A stretch of 64,000 nt of DNA from Pezizomycotina sp. ARF18 (Eukaryota; Ascomycota). A program made the position numbers and the translations under genes. The notes under the pieces were generated by a model. That model searched no databases. It worked only from the letters and a program-made list of their open reading frames with translations, and was not told the DNA's origin. How positions within the stretch are numbered: the stretch's first letter is position 1; each line of letters opens with the position of its first letter. Below are positions 1 to 11,888 of this stretch, piece after piece. The stretch lies in assembly GCA_002224055.1 (NCBI GenBank), contig AZLU01000053.1, forward strand, positions 130,629 to 194,628. Direction: 5' to 3'.

Positions 1-1
1 C

Positions 2-493
2 ACCATCTACAACTTCGGAGAGCTCCTCCTCCACCCCATCCTCGATTCGCTCCGCGAAACCCAGCACTCCTGGCTGCGCGAGATGCTGTTCGCCTACAAC
101 GCCGGCGACCTAGCCAAATACCACGGCCTGTCCGGTCACCTCGGTAAGGAACCGCTGCTTGCCGACCAGACTAGTTTCCTCCACGAGAAGATCTGCCTGA
201 GCGCTCTGACCGAGTGCGTCTTCAAGCGTGCGCCGAACGACAGGGCGCTCACGTTTGCGTCCATCCAGTCGGAAACGGGTGTGCTTCCCGATCAGGTTGA
301 GCATCTGATCATGAAGGCGCTGAGCTTGGGTCTTATCCGCGGGTCGATAGATCAGGTCGCGCAGGTTGCGAGGATATCGTGGGTGCAACCGAAGGTTCTA
401 AACATGCAGCAGATAGAAAACATGAAGCAGAGGTTGATGGAATGGGACGCTAGCGTCAGCAACCTCAGCACCTGGATTGAGGGGAAGATGTAA
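2..493 (+). CDS. RPN9: 26S proteasome regulatory subunit Rpn9 (PSMD13), C-terminal part
   Basis: This is the last 163 residues of a PCI-domain proteasome lid subunit; the 5' end lies outside the window. The frame is open from base 2 and reads TIYNFGELLLHPIL and then an Rpn9-type winged-helix tail (SIQSETGVLPDQVEHLIMKA, then ISWVQPKVL). It ends in a helix, QQIENMKQRLMEWD, and the stop at 491-493. In the family, Rpn9 is a structural lid subunit of the 19S particle that helps hold Rpn11 and Rpn10 in place, in nucleus and cytosol. No intron or frame slip is seen in this piece, unlike most other genes here. It is convergent with the J-protein gene that follows. Identity rests on motif recognition; another PCI lid subunit is less likely. 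Confidence 0.85.
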   Translation, partial: TIYNFGELLLHPILDSLRETQHSWLREMLFAYNAGDLAKYHGLSGHLGKEPLLADQTSFLHEKICLSALTECVFKRAPNDRALTFASIQSETGVLPDQVEHLIMKALSLGLIRGSIDQVAQVARISWVQPKVLNMQQIENMKQRLMEWDASVSNLSTWIEGKM

Positions 494-909
494 GTAAGGG
501 GGAAGGGATATCTTTGAGCACGTTCTTAGCTATAAAAGCACTGTTACTATACAGCATTAGATATTAGGTATCATTAAGGCAAAAAGCGAGCGCACTAAGG
601 CAATTCAATGCATTGCACTTTGGTCTTTGGGTAGACATTCCTAAATATTGCGGTGATTTTATATGCAGTGATCACCTTGAGCTACAACATCTTCGTAACT
701 GCATATTACAAAAACATATGACAACCAGAAGAAAAAGGATATGCTCAAACAACAAACCCAAGTTCTCCAGCCAATAGAATAATATTTTCATAGATTGAAC
801 CAAGTTAATCGTTTCTGGAAAACCAAGTTAGCAGCTTTAGAAGTTGACTGCCTGCAAGTTTAGTAAATGTAGAAGAGCTATCTTCAAGTAGCGAGCGGAT
901 TTGGTCTTG
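494..909. other. Intergenic, no gene seen
   Basis: This is the spacer between the convergent 3' ends of RPN9 and the J-protein gene. It is AT-rich with several ATA/TATA patches and has no conserved reading frame. Confidence 0.6.
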
Positions 910-1940
910 TCATGGCCGTTTCTGGATGCCATCGCTCATGCAAACTTCAGCTTCGGGCAATATCCTCTGTAGTTTTTCTTCCCTTACTTCTTCTGGAGTG
1001 ACTCCCATGCTCTGCGGGTTCCGAACCCGCAAGAAATTTTGGACCCGCTCTTCCCTCGTCGCCATTTCCATCTGCTCCCTCCGCAACATGTTAAGCTCGC
1101 GGCTAATCTCCCCGTTCGTCCGGTCCCGTTGCTCCTCCAGCCTCATCTTCTGCGACTCAATCCTCAAAAGCTGTATCACCGACCCAAACGCTCCGAAGCT
1201 CAGAACGAGCATAAAGAAGAAAGCCCTATCGTCGATGATCGTCTCCCGACGCTTTCCCGACGCCTGCTGGTGTTCTCCCCGCTCCCGCGCGGCTTCTTCT
1301 TCCCGCCGCTCGTACCACTTTTCCCAATCCTCCCACGTCGCGTTCGCGAACGGCGTATCGTGCCCGTACATCCGCCCCTCAGCCCTCCAACCACGCGTGT
1401 TACCATTGGTCGCTTCCTTCTGGCCGATGACCCCCTCGACTCCGGCCCACCCGGCGCCGAAGTGGTCGTAGGCGCTCTTCTTCTTAGGATCGCTGAGGAT
1501 CTCGTGGGCGGCGACCACGAGCCTGAAACGCTCGACCGTCTCCTCGCGCGAAAGCCCCGAACGGCCGGTGCCTTCCTTCGGATTGCGGTGGTGATGGTGA
1601 TGATGAAGACGATTCAAGTGGTGGTGATGGTGGTTATGGTGGCACCCGTCCGGGTGGTAGAGCTTCGCGAGGCGGTAGAAGGTCTGCTTCGCTTCAGCAG
1701 TGTACGCGGCCCGACGCTGGAGGTTAAATATAGTGTTACGGCGTGACTTTCATCGGCGGCGTCGGCCAGATCGGATCTCCCGGAGCATTGCTGTCCGCCG
1801 CGGGAGTAGCGTGGCCGCGTAGGCATTTTTATACGGGAGATTAGCGGTTGGTTTCCGTGGAGCCTCTTCCGGGCGCGAGGTGCTGCGGCAATTGTGAGGA
1901 AGGTTAAGGCGAGCGGGCTGCCGCAGCGGTAGAAGTACAT
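910..1940 (-). CDS. J-domain membrane protein, Jid1-like, with a His-rich insert
   Basis: On the minus strand, an ATG at 1940 begins an Arg-rich, mitochondrial-presequence-like N-terminus (ending HGNQPLISRIK). A region WPTPP..VTP follows, then the J-domain helix II and HPD motif (KQTFYRLAKLYHPDG, about 1685-1640). The J domain resumes at RFRLVVAAHEILSDPKKKSAYDHFG (split here by a short insert). Between HPD and helix III lies an unusual run of about 13 histidines in two blocks. Next come WEDWEKWYERR, one hydrophobic segment (FFFMLVLSFGAFGSVIQLL, about 1195-1250) and a charged coiled tail. Such proteins stimulate Hsp70 ATPase; the yeast relative Jid1 sits in the mitochondrial inner membrane, so that location is inferred. 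The frame slips near 1826-1830 (an A run) and 1738 (a codon of the NP-YN stretch). It is divergent from RIB7. Confidence 0.7.
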
Positions 1941-3189
1941 GGCCGGTAGCCTAATTGCATTTCGACCGCCGATGCGCTTGGACCATCTTTTCCTAGCTTT
2001 GTTTTTCTATTAATGGTTTTCTCTTCCTGATGATGATTGCAGATAGTCAACGATATAAGGTTCAGATCAAGACGGTGGATAGCGTAACCATCGCACGAAG
2101 GTCCACAACTAGGATGCGTAGATGGTGAAACTCGAGAGGAACGATATCAAAATTATATCGACTGCGTCATTCAATGTTGATATACAGAACTAGAAATAGT
2201 CATAATTTATTCCCTTGAATGCTTATTACATGTAGATTTATAAGAGACTTTGGTACTAGATGATGAGCTTCTCAGGCGTGATGCAGCTGAAGAGTGGAAT
2301 GTTAAAGAAAAGGAGCTATCGTAGTAAGTAGATAAGAATTCACCATCGATCAGGATAGACGGATTGAAAACGGTCGAAAAAGGTCAAAAAGGGATCCAAT
2401 AATTCATTACGATTACTTATCACGCACGCATTGCCAGGTTAGTGAGCGATTTTTTATTTTACAATTTGGAGCTGCTGTTTACGTCAATTCGGGGGGGGCA
2501 TGTTCCACGGCGAGGGATTTGGTGGCGGGGGTGGCTGCCCACGCTGCCGCGAGAGGGGCGCCTGATTGGTGCCTCACTGCCGAGGGACGAAGGGAGTTTA
2601 GTGGGCCTTAGTGGGGGCTGTTGGTGGGGTCCAATGTAGCTCGGGGCAGACCGGGACGCGACGCCGAGAAAAAATAGCAATTCTAGTCCCCGCAAATTTA
2701 AAAAGACACAACGCCCAAAGAACACAGCTCCCTTTTTATTCCAATGGGCGAGAGAGACGGTTACGAGAGGGTTACTCCAAATACGTAACTTCTTGACCAA
2801 GCGTTCGTTTATCATTGTTAGCTGACAGGTGCAGCCCTGTTTTTTTCCTTTTCTCTTATTTTCCTCTTTTTGCTTCCCTTCGCTCTCCTTGCTAATAAGA
2901 AATTGTCAGAACACCATTGGAGTAACCAGCCAGCCTCGTCCACTCCTTCAAATGGCACTCACAGCTAATTCAGCTGAACCAATTTCCACCCTAACCTCCA
3001 TCCACTTCTTATACATATATATATAGACATAACTCTTAAAAATTCGATCTTGATTCACTCACGACCCTAACCGTTCATTCATTCGTTATCTCTCCTTCTC
3101 GCAGCTCGCCAGTACCCTCGAGAGGGCCAAAACAGTCTTCAAAGAATCACTCTGCTTGTTTCAATTAACACGAAGAATACTCACGCGCA
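1941..3189. promoter_or_regulatory. Divergent intergenic region upstream of RIB7, with a G-rich patch
   Basis: This is the spacer between the J-protein gene (leftward) and RIB7 (rightward). Most is AT-rich without coding signs. At about 2489-2660 there is a sharply G-rich patch with G8, GTGGCGGGGGTGG, GGGGGC and GTTGGTGGGG runs and nearby CCAAT/ATTGG pentamers (2560-2575, 2629-2634, 2741-2746). A TATA stretch lies at 3011-3026. Promoter function is inferred from position only. Confidence 0.35.
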
Positions 3190-4078
3190 ATGTCAATAGA
3201 GTTCCTAGATCCGATATCACCCCACGATCTGCAATTCCTGAAACCCTACCTGCCAGAGGCTACTATTGGTTCGAATGGACATCCACCGTCAGCGGATTAT
3301 AACCCGAACCGGGAGGCCTGCCTTTCGTCACCTTGACTTATGCTACTCCCTCGACTCCCACGTCTCGCTCGTCCCTGGCGTGCGGACCGTCTTATCGGGC
3401 CCGCTGTCAAAGAGGATGACGCACACACTCCGATCGTGCCACCACGGCATCCTCGTGGGAGCTGGAACGGCCGTTGCCGATGACCCGGCCTCAATTGCCG
3501 GATAGATATTACGCGCCTGAGTCGAACGCAGCTGAGCCTCGCCCGATCATCATCGACCCTCGCGGCCGCTGGCTGTCAAAGCTCCACGAGGACACCAGGG
3601 TGCTCAGGACGGCCAGAGACGGCATGGGTCTGGGACCGTGGGTGTACCTTTCGTCGAACACGGAAGGTGACTGGACGGACGCAGAGAGGCTGCTGGAGGA
3701 GCACGGTGGGAGCTCATCAGGATGCGTCCGACAGAGACCTTGGAGGCGGACCTCAGGAGAGCGGAGGCAGGTGCGAGCACTTCAAGTTCAGCTGGCTACA
3801 CATTTTCAGGGACCTCTACGCTTCGGATTGCAGAGCGTCATGGTCGAGGGAGGAGCAACGGTGATCAACGGCCTGTTGAAAGGGGAGGATTCCAAGTTCG
3901 TCAATTCGGTGATTGTTACCATCGCACCTGTGTACTTGGGGAAAGGTGGCCTGCAGGTTTCCCCAGAGAACAGAACGACTGATGAGGGAAAGGCGACTGC
4001 TGCGGTAGCTTTCCGGATGTCAAATGGACCCAATTGGGAGACGACGTCATTTTCACCGGAAGGATACGAAATCGCTAG
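3190..4078 (+). CDS. RIB7: 2,5-diamino-6-ribosylamino-pyrimidinone 5'-phosphate reductase (HTP reductase)
   Basis: Rib7 is the NADPH-dependent reductase of fungal riboflavin synthesis, acting in the cytosol just after GTP cyclohydrolase II. The protein starts MSIEFLDPISPHDLQFL at 3190. Family blocks appear in order: GLPFVTLTYA, SLDSHVSLVPGVRTVLSGP, MTHTLRSCHHGILVGAGTAV, ADDP (3478 region), PIIIDPRGRW (3543), MRPTETLEADL (3722), then the strongly conserved LQSVMVEGGATVINGLL (3826). It ends IAPVYLGKGG and VKWTQLGDDVIFTGRIRNR with a stop at 4076-4078. Length, near 295 residues, is somewhat longer than the roughly 245 of yeast Rib7. These blocks lie in different frames, with slips near 3310, 3346, about 3490, 3720, 3810 and about 4015. 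No intron is needed to explain the order. Confidence 0.8.
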
Positions 4079-4766
4079 CTGAGAAGAGCTATGGTGTTAA
4101 AAAAGAAAAGAAACGTGGAAATTTTATCATAAAGTCAATTAAGACGAAAATACAACGCGAGAAATTAAACTTTTAAAGAAAGTCGTACGAGCATGGTTCT
4201 AAGCAGCGCGACGTTCCTCTATTCAAGCATCTTTTATGAAAGAGAGACTCCAGCGTAGCAATTTGCCGAGTAGGTCATTGTCAGAAAAAGCTATTGAATA
4301 TAAGCCCGCAAGGCAGGAATTTTGTTACTTGCTATCGCTGGGTAAGCTAACACCCGTATGTATAGAGCTCGGAGTTTATTTCTCGAGGAAATTGTAGATG
4401 TAAATGAATGCAAGTGACTCGTTCAAAATGAGAATATACAATATGATACAATTCGTATTATCGCGAGAATTTGTAGCAAGCCGTGGCTAGATTCGACGAA
4501 GAAGGAAGCAGTTGGGTATATTTGCAGTAGTGGTTGCTTTTGTTTATTTGTTTACATTTTATCTTTTGTCGAATAATTTCTAGCCGCGGCGCCAAGGACG
4601 ACGGGGTAGCAACAACAAGAAAGTAGCTAGTAGCTTAAAAAAACACACCCAAATTTCCAGCACCGAAGCTCGAATTCGACGCGAATTTTCCGACAGAGAT
4701 TAACAATACTATCAGGAGTAGGTACGTGTAGAAAGCGAAAGTAACGTCTTGAATTTTCTCGATATA
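4079..4766. promoter_or_regulatory. Intergenic between RIB7 and SMC4
   Basis: This is an AT-rich spacer in tandem orientation, without recognisable coding sequence. It presumably holds the SMC4 promoter; I see no diagnostic element. Confidence 0.35.
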
Positions 4767-7700
4767 ATGAGCACGCCAGGCCGACCTAGACGGACGCGGA
4801 GGACCAAGGTGATGATAGCGACGAAGACGATGCTGTCGAAGAACCGACGACTCCAGCTCCTAGAAGACGCCGGGCCGTAGAGACGACCGTCGAAGGCGAG
4901 CACAGCAGCAGCAGCAGCTCCGAGAACTTCACGTCGGACAACCAGGAAACAGCAGGTAGAGGAACCAGACGAGGAGAACAAGCCGAAGCTGAGGAGGAGC
5001 TTGTTAAGGTGAAGGACGAGCCAGTTGATGAGCCCGTGGGACTTCCTAAGATGACCATAGTAGGCAAACAGCGGCGCCCGACGACGCCCCCCGAAGTGAA
5101 CATGGAGGACGTAGCCGATGCACCCGCGACGCCGGCCGTACAGCAGCAGCGGGAAGCTTTGACACCAACTCCGAAGCAAGCCAAAACCCCGTCGGTTAAT
5201 GGTCAAGGACGAACACCTTCCGCAGAACCCGAAAAGACAGTACCCAAGGAGCAGACGCCTCTGTCACCAGTTAGAAACAGGCAGCTACTGACGCCGGCCG
5301 AAGAAACGAAGAGCGCCGAACCCCAACCGCGCATCGTCATTACACATCTCGTCCTCATGAACTTCAAATCATACGCGGGGAGGCAGGAAGTGGGGCCGTT
5401 TCATTCGGTATGTGGGTCTTGCATTTCATCTATAATCAAAGATACCTAGGTAATATAGCTAACCGAAATTCTACTTTAGTCCTTCAGCTCAGTGGTCGGT
5501 CCCAACGGTTCCGGAAAATCCAACGTTATCGATTCCCTCCTCTTCGTCTTCGGTTTCAGAGCTAGCAAAATGCGGCAAGGGAAGCTTTCGGCTCTTATTC
5601 ACAACTCCGCTGGCTTTCCAAATTTAGAATTCTGCGAAGTCGAGGTGCACTTTCGAGAGGTCATTGATCTAGTAGGTACCTTCTTCAGCGTCACGCATTT
5701 ACACTTCCCATTCTTCTGGCTCATTTACTGACCAAAACTCGGAAACTTGTAGCCTGGAGGAACAGAGATCATTCCGAACTCCGAATTCATGATTTCCAGA
5801 AGGGCATTCAGGAATAATTCTAGCAAATACTACATTAACGGCCGCACGAGCGACTACACTACTGTGACAACTCTTCTAAAGGCGCGTGGCGTCGATCTTG
5901 ATCATAAGCGTTTTCTGATCTTGCAGGGCGAGGTCGAGAGTATTGCACAGATGAAGCCAAAAGCTCAAACGGAACACGAGGATGGTCTCTTAGAATACCT
6001 TGAGGATCTCATTGGTACCTCTAATTACAAAAGCCGATTGAAGAGTCTGCTGCAGAAGTTGAAGCGCTTAACGAAGTGTGCACGGAGAAGAATAACAGGG
6101 TGCAAATTGTTGAGAAAGAACGCAACAACCTAGAGAGTAAAAAGAACATGGCGGTGTCGTACATCCAGAATGAGAACGAGCTCGCCATGAAGCAGGCGAC
6201 ATTATACCAGATATTCGTTGCGGAATGCGAACAAAATTTAGAAATTACTGCAGACTCCATCAACCAGCTGACGACTCAGATTAACGCCGAGTTCGAGAGA
6301 AGAGAAGGAAGCGATAGCGAGATCAAGAAGCTTGAAAAAAGGTACAAGCAAGGTTCGAAGGAGTATGAGAAATTCGAACAAATGACGCAAGCTATCCTTA
6401 AGGAGAGCGCAAAGTACGAAAAGGACAGTGTCAAATTCCAAGAGAAGGAGAAATTCTTGACGGGCAAGCAGAAGAAGCTGGAGAAAACTCTTAACTCGAG
6501 CAAGCTCGGTGCTTCGGAGGCGCTGAATCTCATTTCTCGGTTCAGCGATGATGTCGAGAGGCACAATGAGAAGCTCGCAAAGCTAGAAGTTCAGCTCAAG
6601 ACGGAGGAGGACGAACTTGCACGAATTCGAGATGAACTCAAAGACAAGACTCAAGGGTTATCCGACGAAATTGCGGAGAAGCAGAAGCTTCTGGAGCCTT
6701 GGACGAAAGATCAACGAGAAGCAATCCGCAATTGCTGTGACAAGGAGTGAACTCGATATTCTACACGAGAAGAGCAACGCTGGCCAGCGTGCGATGGACG
6801 AAATCCAGGCAAAGATTGCTAACATCCAAAAAAATCACGAGGCTAAAGAAGCTGAGCTGGAGGCTACACAGGAAAAGCAAGCAAATATTGCTCAGGAAGG
6901 CAAAACCATCCAGGTGCAGATAGCAAAATTAGCCAGTAAGGAACCAGAGTTTACGGCCACTGTCTCCGCGGCTCGCCAGCGCGCGGATGAGGCCAAGGCT
7001 TCTCTTTCGGCGACTCAGAACCAAGGCAACGTTCTGAATGGCCTTATGAGGCTCAGGGACTCTGGCAGAATTGATGGCTTTCACGGCCGCCTTGGAAACT
7101 TGGGGACCATCGACGCAAAATACGACATTGCCATTTCCACAGCATGTCCTGCTCTAAACAATATCGTCGTTGATACCGTCGAAGTCGGTCAGAAGTGCAT
7201 TGACTACCTCAGGAAGAACAATCTCGGACGAGCCAAATTCATTCTTCTAGACAGGCTTGGCAGACGAGACATAAGCCAAATTCAAACGCCTGAAAATGTG
7301 CCTCGTCTCTACGACCTTGTCAAGCCGAAAGATGCTATATTTGCCCGGCATTCTACAGTGTGCTTCAGGATACACTTGTCGCAAATGACTGACGCAGGCT
7401 AATCGGATTGCGTACGGCGCGAAGCGCTGGCGTGTCGTTACCCTTGATGGCCAGTTGATCGACAAGTCGGGTACAATGTCTGGTGGTGGAGGCAGACCCT
7501 CCAGCGGTGGTATGTCGAGCAAGCTCGTAGCGCAGACCACGAAGGAAGCTGTAGCGAAGCTGGAGGCAGATCGTGATGCCCAAGAGCAGAAATTCCGTGA
7601 GTTCCAGAAGCAACAGCGAGACCTTGAAGATTCTCTCAAGGATCTCATGGACCAATCGCCCAAGCTTGACATGAGAATGTCAAAAATCCAGCTTGAGATC

Positions 7701-9856
7701 GAATCCATGGAGAAGAATCTACAGGATTCCATGAGACGAATGAAAGAACTCGAGTAAGTGTTGACATTAAAACAGTGTACTCTGAGAACATGTTTTCTAA
7801 CTAACACGATATTTTCGTCATACAGGGCTCAGAATCGGCCATCATCATCCGAAGGTAATCAAGCAGCCGTCTTGGAGAAAAAGATTAGAGGTCTTGAGAA
7901 GGACATCGCTGGTTTGGAGAAGGAGAAGAGTGGTGTCGAGGGCAAATCAAGGCGCTTCAGGACCGTATCATGGAGATTGGAGGTATCAAACTTCGGAGTC
8001 AAAAGGCAACAGTCGATATGACCAAGGAGAAGATGAGCACGATCAACGACGAAATAACATCCGCAGAAGCTTCGAAGGCAAAGGCCGAGAAAACAAAACA
8101 AAAGTCGGAAAAGGCGGAACGCGACGCAACAAAGGAGCTCGAAGGCATCGAGAGGGACTTAGAGAAGCTGAACCAGGAAATCGAAAAGCACAAATCCTCA
8201 GCCGATGCCGCCATAAAGAAGGCTGAAGAAGCTCAATCTGTTTGTCTTCCTAACGATCTCGGATTCCTCCTTTGTGATGTACTTACTAATATCATCTACA
8301 GACCCTCGATGATAAAAAGGATGAAATAGCAGCTTTGAAACAGGAGTTGGATGAGAAGACGGAAGAGTTGAATCAGTTCAGAGCCGCCGAGGTATGTTTA
8401 TTATTAATTAACATTTAGATCTTTAAGTTATCCGAAAATGCTAACAACGTTCCTAGATTGAAATCAAAAACACCCTAGAGGAGCATCAGAAAGTCTACGC
8501 CGAGAATGAAAAGAGGCTGAAATACTGGCAGGAAAAGATGTCAAAGCTGACGCTGCAAAGCTTGAGGTACTTGATTCCCTGTGTTACCTGGTTTGTTACT
8601 AAAGTCACTAATACCTATCAACCGAATTTAGCGACCTTGGCGAAGAAGACGGCGAGGGCCATGTTCTGCCAGTGTTCAGCAAAGACGAGCTGGCAGACAT
8701 GGATAAAGATGAACTCAAGGGAGAGATTGCTGCACTTGAAGGTTGATTGCCGGAAAGCACCCTTCTCACACTATGGAGAAGAAGCTAACCATTACTCGCA
8801 GAGAAAAATCAAAACATCAATGTAGACCTTGCAGTGCTGCAGGAATATCGTAGAAGAGTGGAAGAACACACTGCTCGTAGCAAAGATCTGGAGGAGTCCG
8901 TAACGCCCGTGATTCTGCAAAGAAGCGTTGTGATGATCTCCGGAAGCGACGGCTCGATGAATTCATGGAAGGCTTTAGCATAATTTCGCTCAGGTTAAAG
9001 GAGATGTATCAGGTAACGATTTTTCCGGCTTTTGTTCCATAAAATTGCTTGGTGTTGAGCTGTTTTGCTAAGTTGGTCTTTTAGATGATTACTATGGGAG
9101 GAAATGCGGAGCTTGAACTAGTAGACAGTTTGGATCCGTTTTCCGAAGGTATTCTATTCAGCGTCATGCCGCCAAAGAAGAGTTGGAAGAATATTTCGAA
9201 CTTGTCGGGCGGTGAAAAGGTACATTATACACGTTTACGTTGTTGTTGTTGCTGCCGAAAATATATCAAGAACTAACCTAGTCACCGTAGACGCTGAGTT
9301 CACTTGCCCTTGTTTTCGCCCTCCACCACTACAAACCGACTCCACTTTACGTCATGGACGAAATCGACGCTGCCTTAGACTTCAGAAATGTAAGTCCTGA
9401 TGTTTAGAGTATTGCGTAGATCGGTTATTAGTATTGGATCAAGTTGGCTGACTTCCCATAGGTGTCCATCGTGGCCTCATATATCAAGGAGAGGACCAAG
9501 AACGCCCAGTTTATTGTTATTTCGCTGAGAAACAATATGGTAAGCCCTAAGTAATTTATCGGACGTTTCCAGTCACATTCCCTGCTAACGGCTCTCATAA
9601 ATCAGTTCGAGCTTGCTGCTCGCTTGGTCGGCGTATACAAAGTCAGCCAGATGGTAAGCAGAAACGCACCTCCATTCCCGTTCTCTTCCCCCACCCCTTC
9701 TACTCGTAAAACATCCAAGCCACCCCCATACCGTGGAACCGGTTAGGCTTCCCTTGCAGCAAGCATCCCAGAACGTCGGCTAACCTGGAAACCCAATCTA
9801 CACGTCAGACCAAGAGCATTACAATCGAAAATCAGGATTTCTTGGTCAAGGCATAG
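4767..9856 (+). CDS. SMC4: Structural maintenance of chromosomes protein 4 (condensin ATPase)
   Basis: Smc4 pairs with Smc2 in condensin and compacts mitotic chromosomes. The start [12 protein letters not shown] at 4767 leads an acidic/Ser-rich tail, then [20 protein letters not shown]. Walker A is [11 protein letters not shown] (about 5491-5523). Coiled coil follows from about 6080, the hinge at about 7070-7260 ([12 protein letters not shown]), the second coil to about 9000, the ABC signature NLSGGEK (about 9199-9219) and Walker [16 protein letters not shown] (9346-9390). The end is [15 protein letters not shown] with its stop at 9854-9856. At least ten introns are visible, for example 5410-5480 and 9654-9808. 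Frame slips occur near 4800, 6036, 6705, 7344 and 7388, each returning at once to Smc4 sequence. Assignment to SMC4 rather than SMC1-3 rests on the N-terminal extension and the flanking motifs. Confidence 0.92.
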
Positions 9857-10674
9857 CCGGCTCGCCGCATCTGCGCGCATCGTTTCATGTCTTTCTGCAG
9901 CTAGCCCGGACACCTTGACCTGAAAATCATGCAGTAACATACCTTGTATACGTAGAAATGCACACACCCTATTCTTTTTCTTTTTTTCTTTTTTTTTTTT
10001 TTTTTTTTGGTCTTGTTCTCGTTGAAATATTATGATTATTCTTTATAGCATAGCATTCTTTGTAAAAGGCATTGGAAATTATAGGAATTGATGACTATCG
10101 CGGAATATATCCACAGAAGTTGGAAACGCCTTTGCTTAAGTACTAGTCTACCCTTTCTTTTATTTTATATACTGCTTCTCAAGTTGGATTTTGAAACTCA
10201 GATCTATTCGTCCACCATTCTTCAAAAGCCACCTCGTACGTCCAGGTATTTAAATTTCTACGTAAGGGCTTCACCCAGGCATTACCGATATGTCTGAAAA
10301 GCTCACCAATATGGGCGCCGCATTCCAAAGGACGTAATAATAGAGACAAAAACGTTTAAAATGTTAAGCACTTATATAAGCACTTCTTATATTTATTTAT
10401 TCGCCTCTTTCTCCGTGTTTTAATTGAGAAATCAGCGTTTTATTCTTGCCCATATTTTTCTTTATTTTTATTCAGAAAATATAAAATTTCGTACTAGGGT
10501 GTCTTGTTCATGCTGTCGACGTGAATGATGAGACTTCAATAACACGATCTGTTGAAGTTAAAAAAAAAAAAATTTTTTTTTCCGTTACCCTTTTTTTTCT
10601 TATCAAACTCCCTTGGAAGATCAAGAAAGCCTCTGTATCAGACAAATTAACAGCACTAGCTCAGCGACAGAAGG
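9857..10674. promoter_or_regulatory. Intergenic between SMC4 and EFM5
   Basis: An AT-rich spacer with long T tracts near 9976-10008 and an A13T9 junction at 10560-10581, just under 100 bp upstream of the EFM5 start. No coding region is recognised. Confidence 0.35.
10560..10581. repeat. A13T9 palindromic tract upstream of EFM5
   Basis: Thirteen A then nine T, read directly. An identical A13T9 occurs in an EFM5 intron at 11417-11438. Such A-to-T junctions are self-complementary and intrinsically bent. Confidence 0.8.
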
Positions 10675-11888
10675 ATGGAGCAGGATGACGATCTAACGTG
10701 AGTACTACCTAATAGACTAAAAGAAAAAGATACAGTTATCAAATAAACGAGTGGGATCCGAGAAATCTATTGTTATTAGAGCTATAGCTAAACTAACTTA
10801 TTCACTCTTCTTCACAGGCTTTCGGCATCTACCCTGTCAGCGTTACAGGAGTTCATGAATGAAAAAGATGCCCGTTTGAAGCGCTTCGAGGAGTTGCAGT
10901 CCGCTGCCGAAGATGACCGGCAGAAGCGCGCCGAGGCGCTCTCTATGGACGCATTCGAAGCCGACTGGAACCAGTCGCAGTTCTGGTACGACGACGCGAC
11001 GGCAGAAATGTTGGCGGAGGAGATATCTAGCGGTGCCTCGCCGGATTCTACGATCGCTTCATCTCGAGCCCCAGCGTCTTCGTGAAGCTAAAATCTATGA
11101 TAGTAAGGTGGACTTGGAAGGTCCCTTTGGCCCATGGTGAAGCTTTGCAGGATTTTTGCTGCTTGAAGCTAACTTTTTTTTTTTTCAAGAAAGAGGGCCG
11201 GGCACCAAACTTTCAATTGAAATTACTTGAATATGATACCAGGTTCCAGTTGTTCGAAGAGTTCGTTCCGTACGATTATAATTTTCCATTAAAGTATGTT
11301 TGAGCATTCAAGTGATATTGCGATATCTAAAGATAACATGCCCCGGATTTCCGCACGAAAAGCACCACATTTCAGTTTGATACAATCACATTGAGAGTAA
11401 TACGAAAATTAACATGAAAAAAAAAAAAATTTTTTTTTCTTTCTACAAGGCTTCCAACAGAATTGAAGGGTCACTTTGATCGCGTATTAGTTGATCCACC
11501 ATTTTTGAGCGACGAGTGTCAAACGAAAGGTAAGAATCAGAGAGTTCGTTGCACTAAAGTCTCCACGATCTCCGGTTTAACTTTCTCAAATATTAACAAT
11601 CCTGGGACCTTTTTTTTTTAGCCGCTCTCACGGTTCGGTGGTTGCTAAAGGCATGGGATGCTTCATCATCACAAAGCGGCAAGTCCGGGTCATTGTTTGC
11701 ACTGGCGAAAGGATGAAGGAGCTAGTGGAGCGACTTTTACAAAGGTGTTGGGGTCGGGTGCACAGCTTTGATATCAAGCACGCCCAAGGTCTCAGCAATG
11801 AATTCGTTGCTATTCCTCATTCGAGAGCGAGCGGATCAAGTGGTGGAGAATCCAAAGGCTCATAGGAATAGTAACCAAAATAATGTAA
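10675..11888 (+). CDS. EFM5: eEF1A lysine methyltransferase Efm5 (N6AMT2 family)
   Basis: Efm5 is an S-adenosylmethionine-dependent methyltransferase that modifies a lysine of translation elongation factor 1A. Exon 1 is MEQDDDLT (10675-10697). After an intron at 10698-10817 comes LSASTLSALQEFMNEKDARL, then the family hallmark DWNQSQFWYDDATAEMLAEE and the SAM-site region SSPSVFVKL. Next are LLEYDTRFQLF and YDYNFPLK. The DPPF-type catalytic motif FDRVLVDPPFLSDECQTK spans an exon at about 11453-11530. After another intron come RVIVCTGERMKELVERLL and LSNEFRCYSSFESE. The order matches yeast and human orthologues. Slips lie near 11058 and 11805 and within 11650-11690. The last one decides the stop: 11863-11865 as read, or 11886-11888 in the frame that restores NEFRCY. 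It is tandem with SMC4. Confidence 0.85.
11417..11438. repeat. A13T9 palindromic tract inside an EFM5 intron
   Basis: Identical in composition and length to the tract at 10560-10581. It lies about 20 bp before the acceptor of the intron that ends near 11450, so it replaces a normal polypyrimidine tract. Confidence 0.75.

Noticed and set aside
1039-1746. Plus-strand open frame of 235 codons opposite the J-protein gene
   Set aside because: It is the antisense of a recognisable J-domain; its Val/Met repeats are the reverse of the His codons.
4712-5206. Minus-strand open frame of 164 codons opposite the SMC4 N-terminus
   Set aside because: Antisense of the Smc4 acidic leader; no motif of its own.
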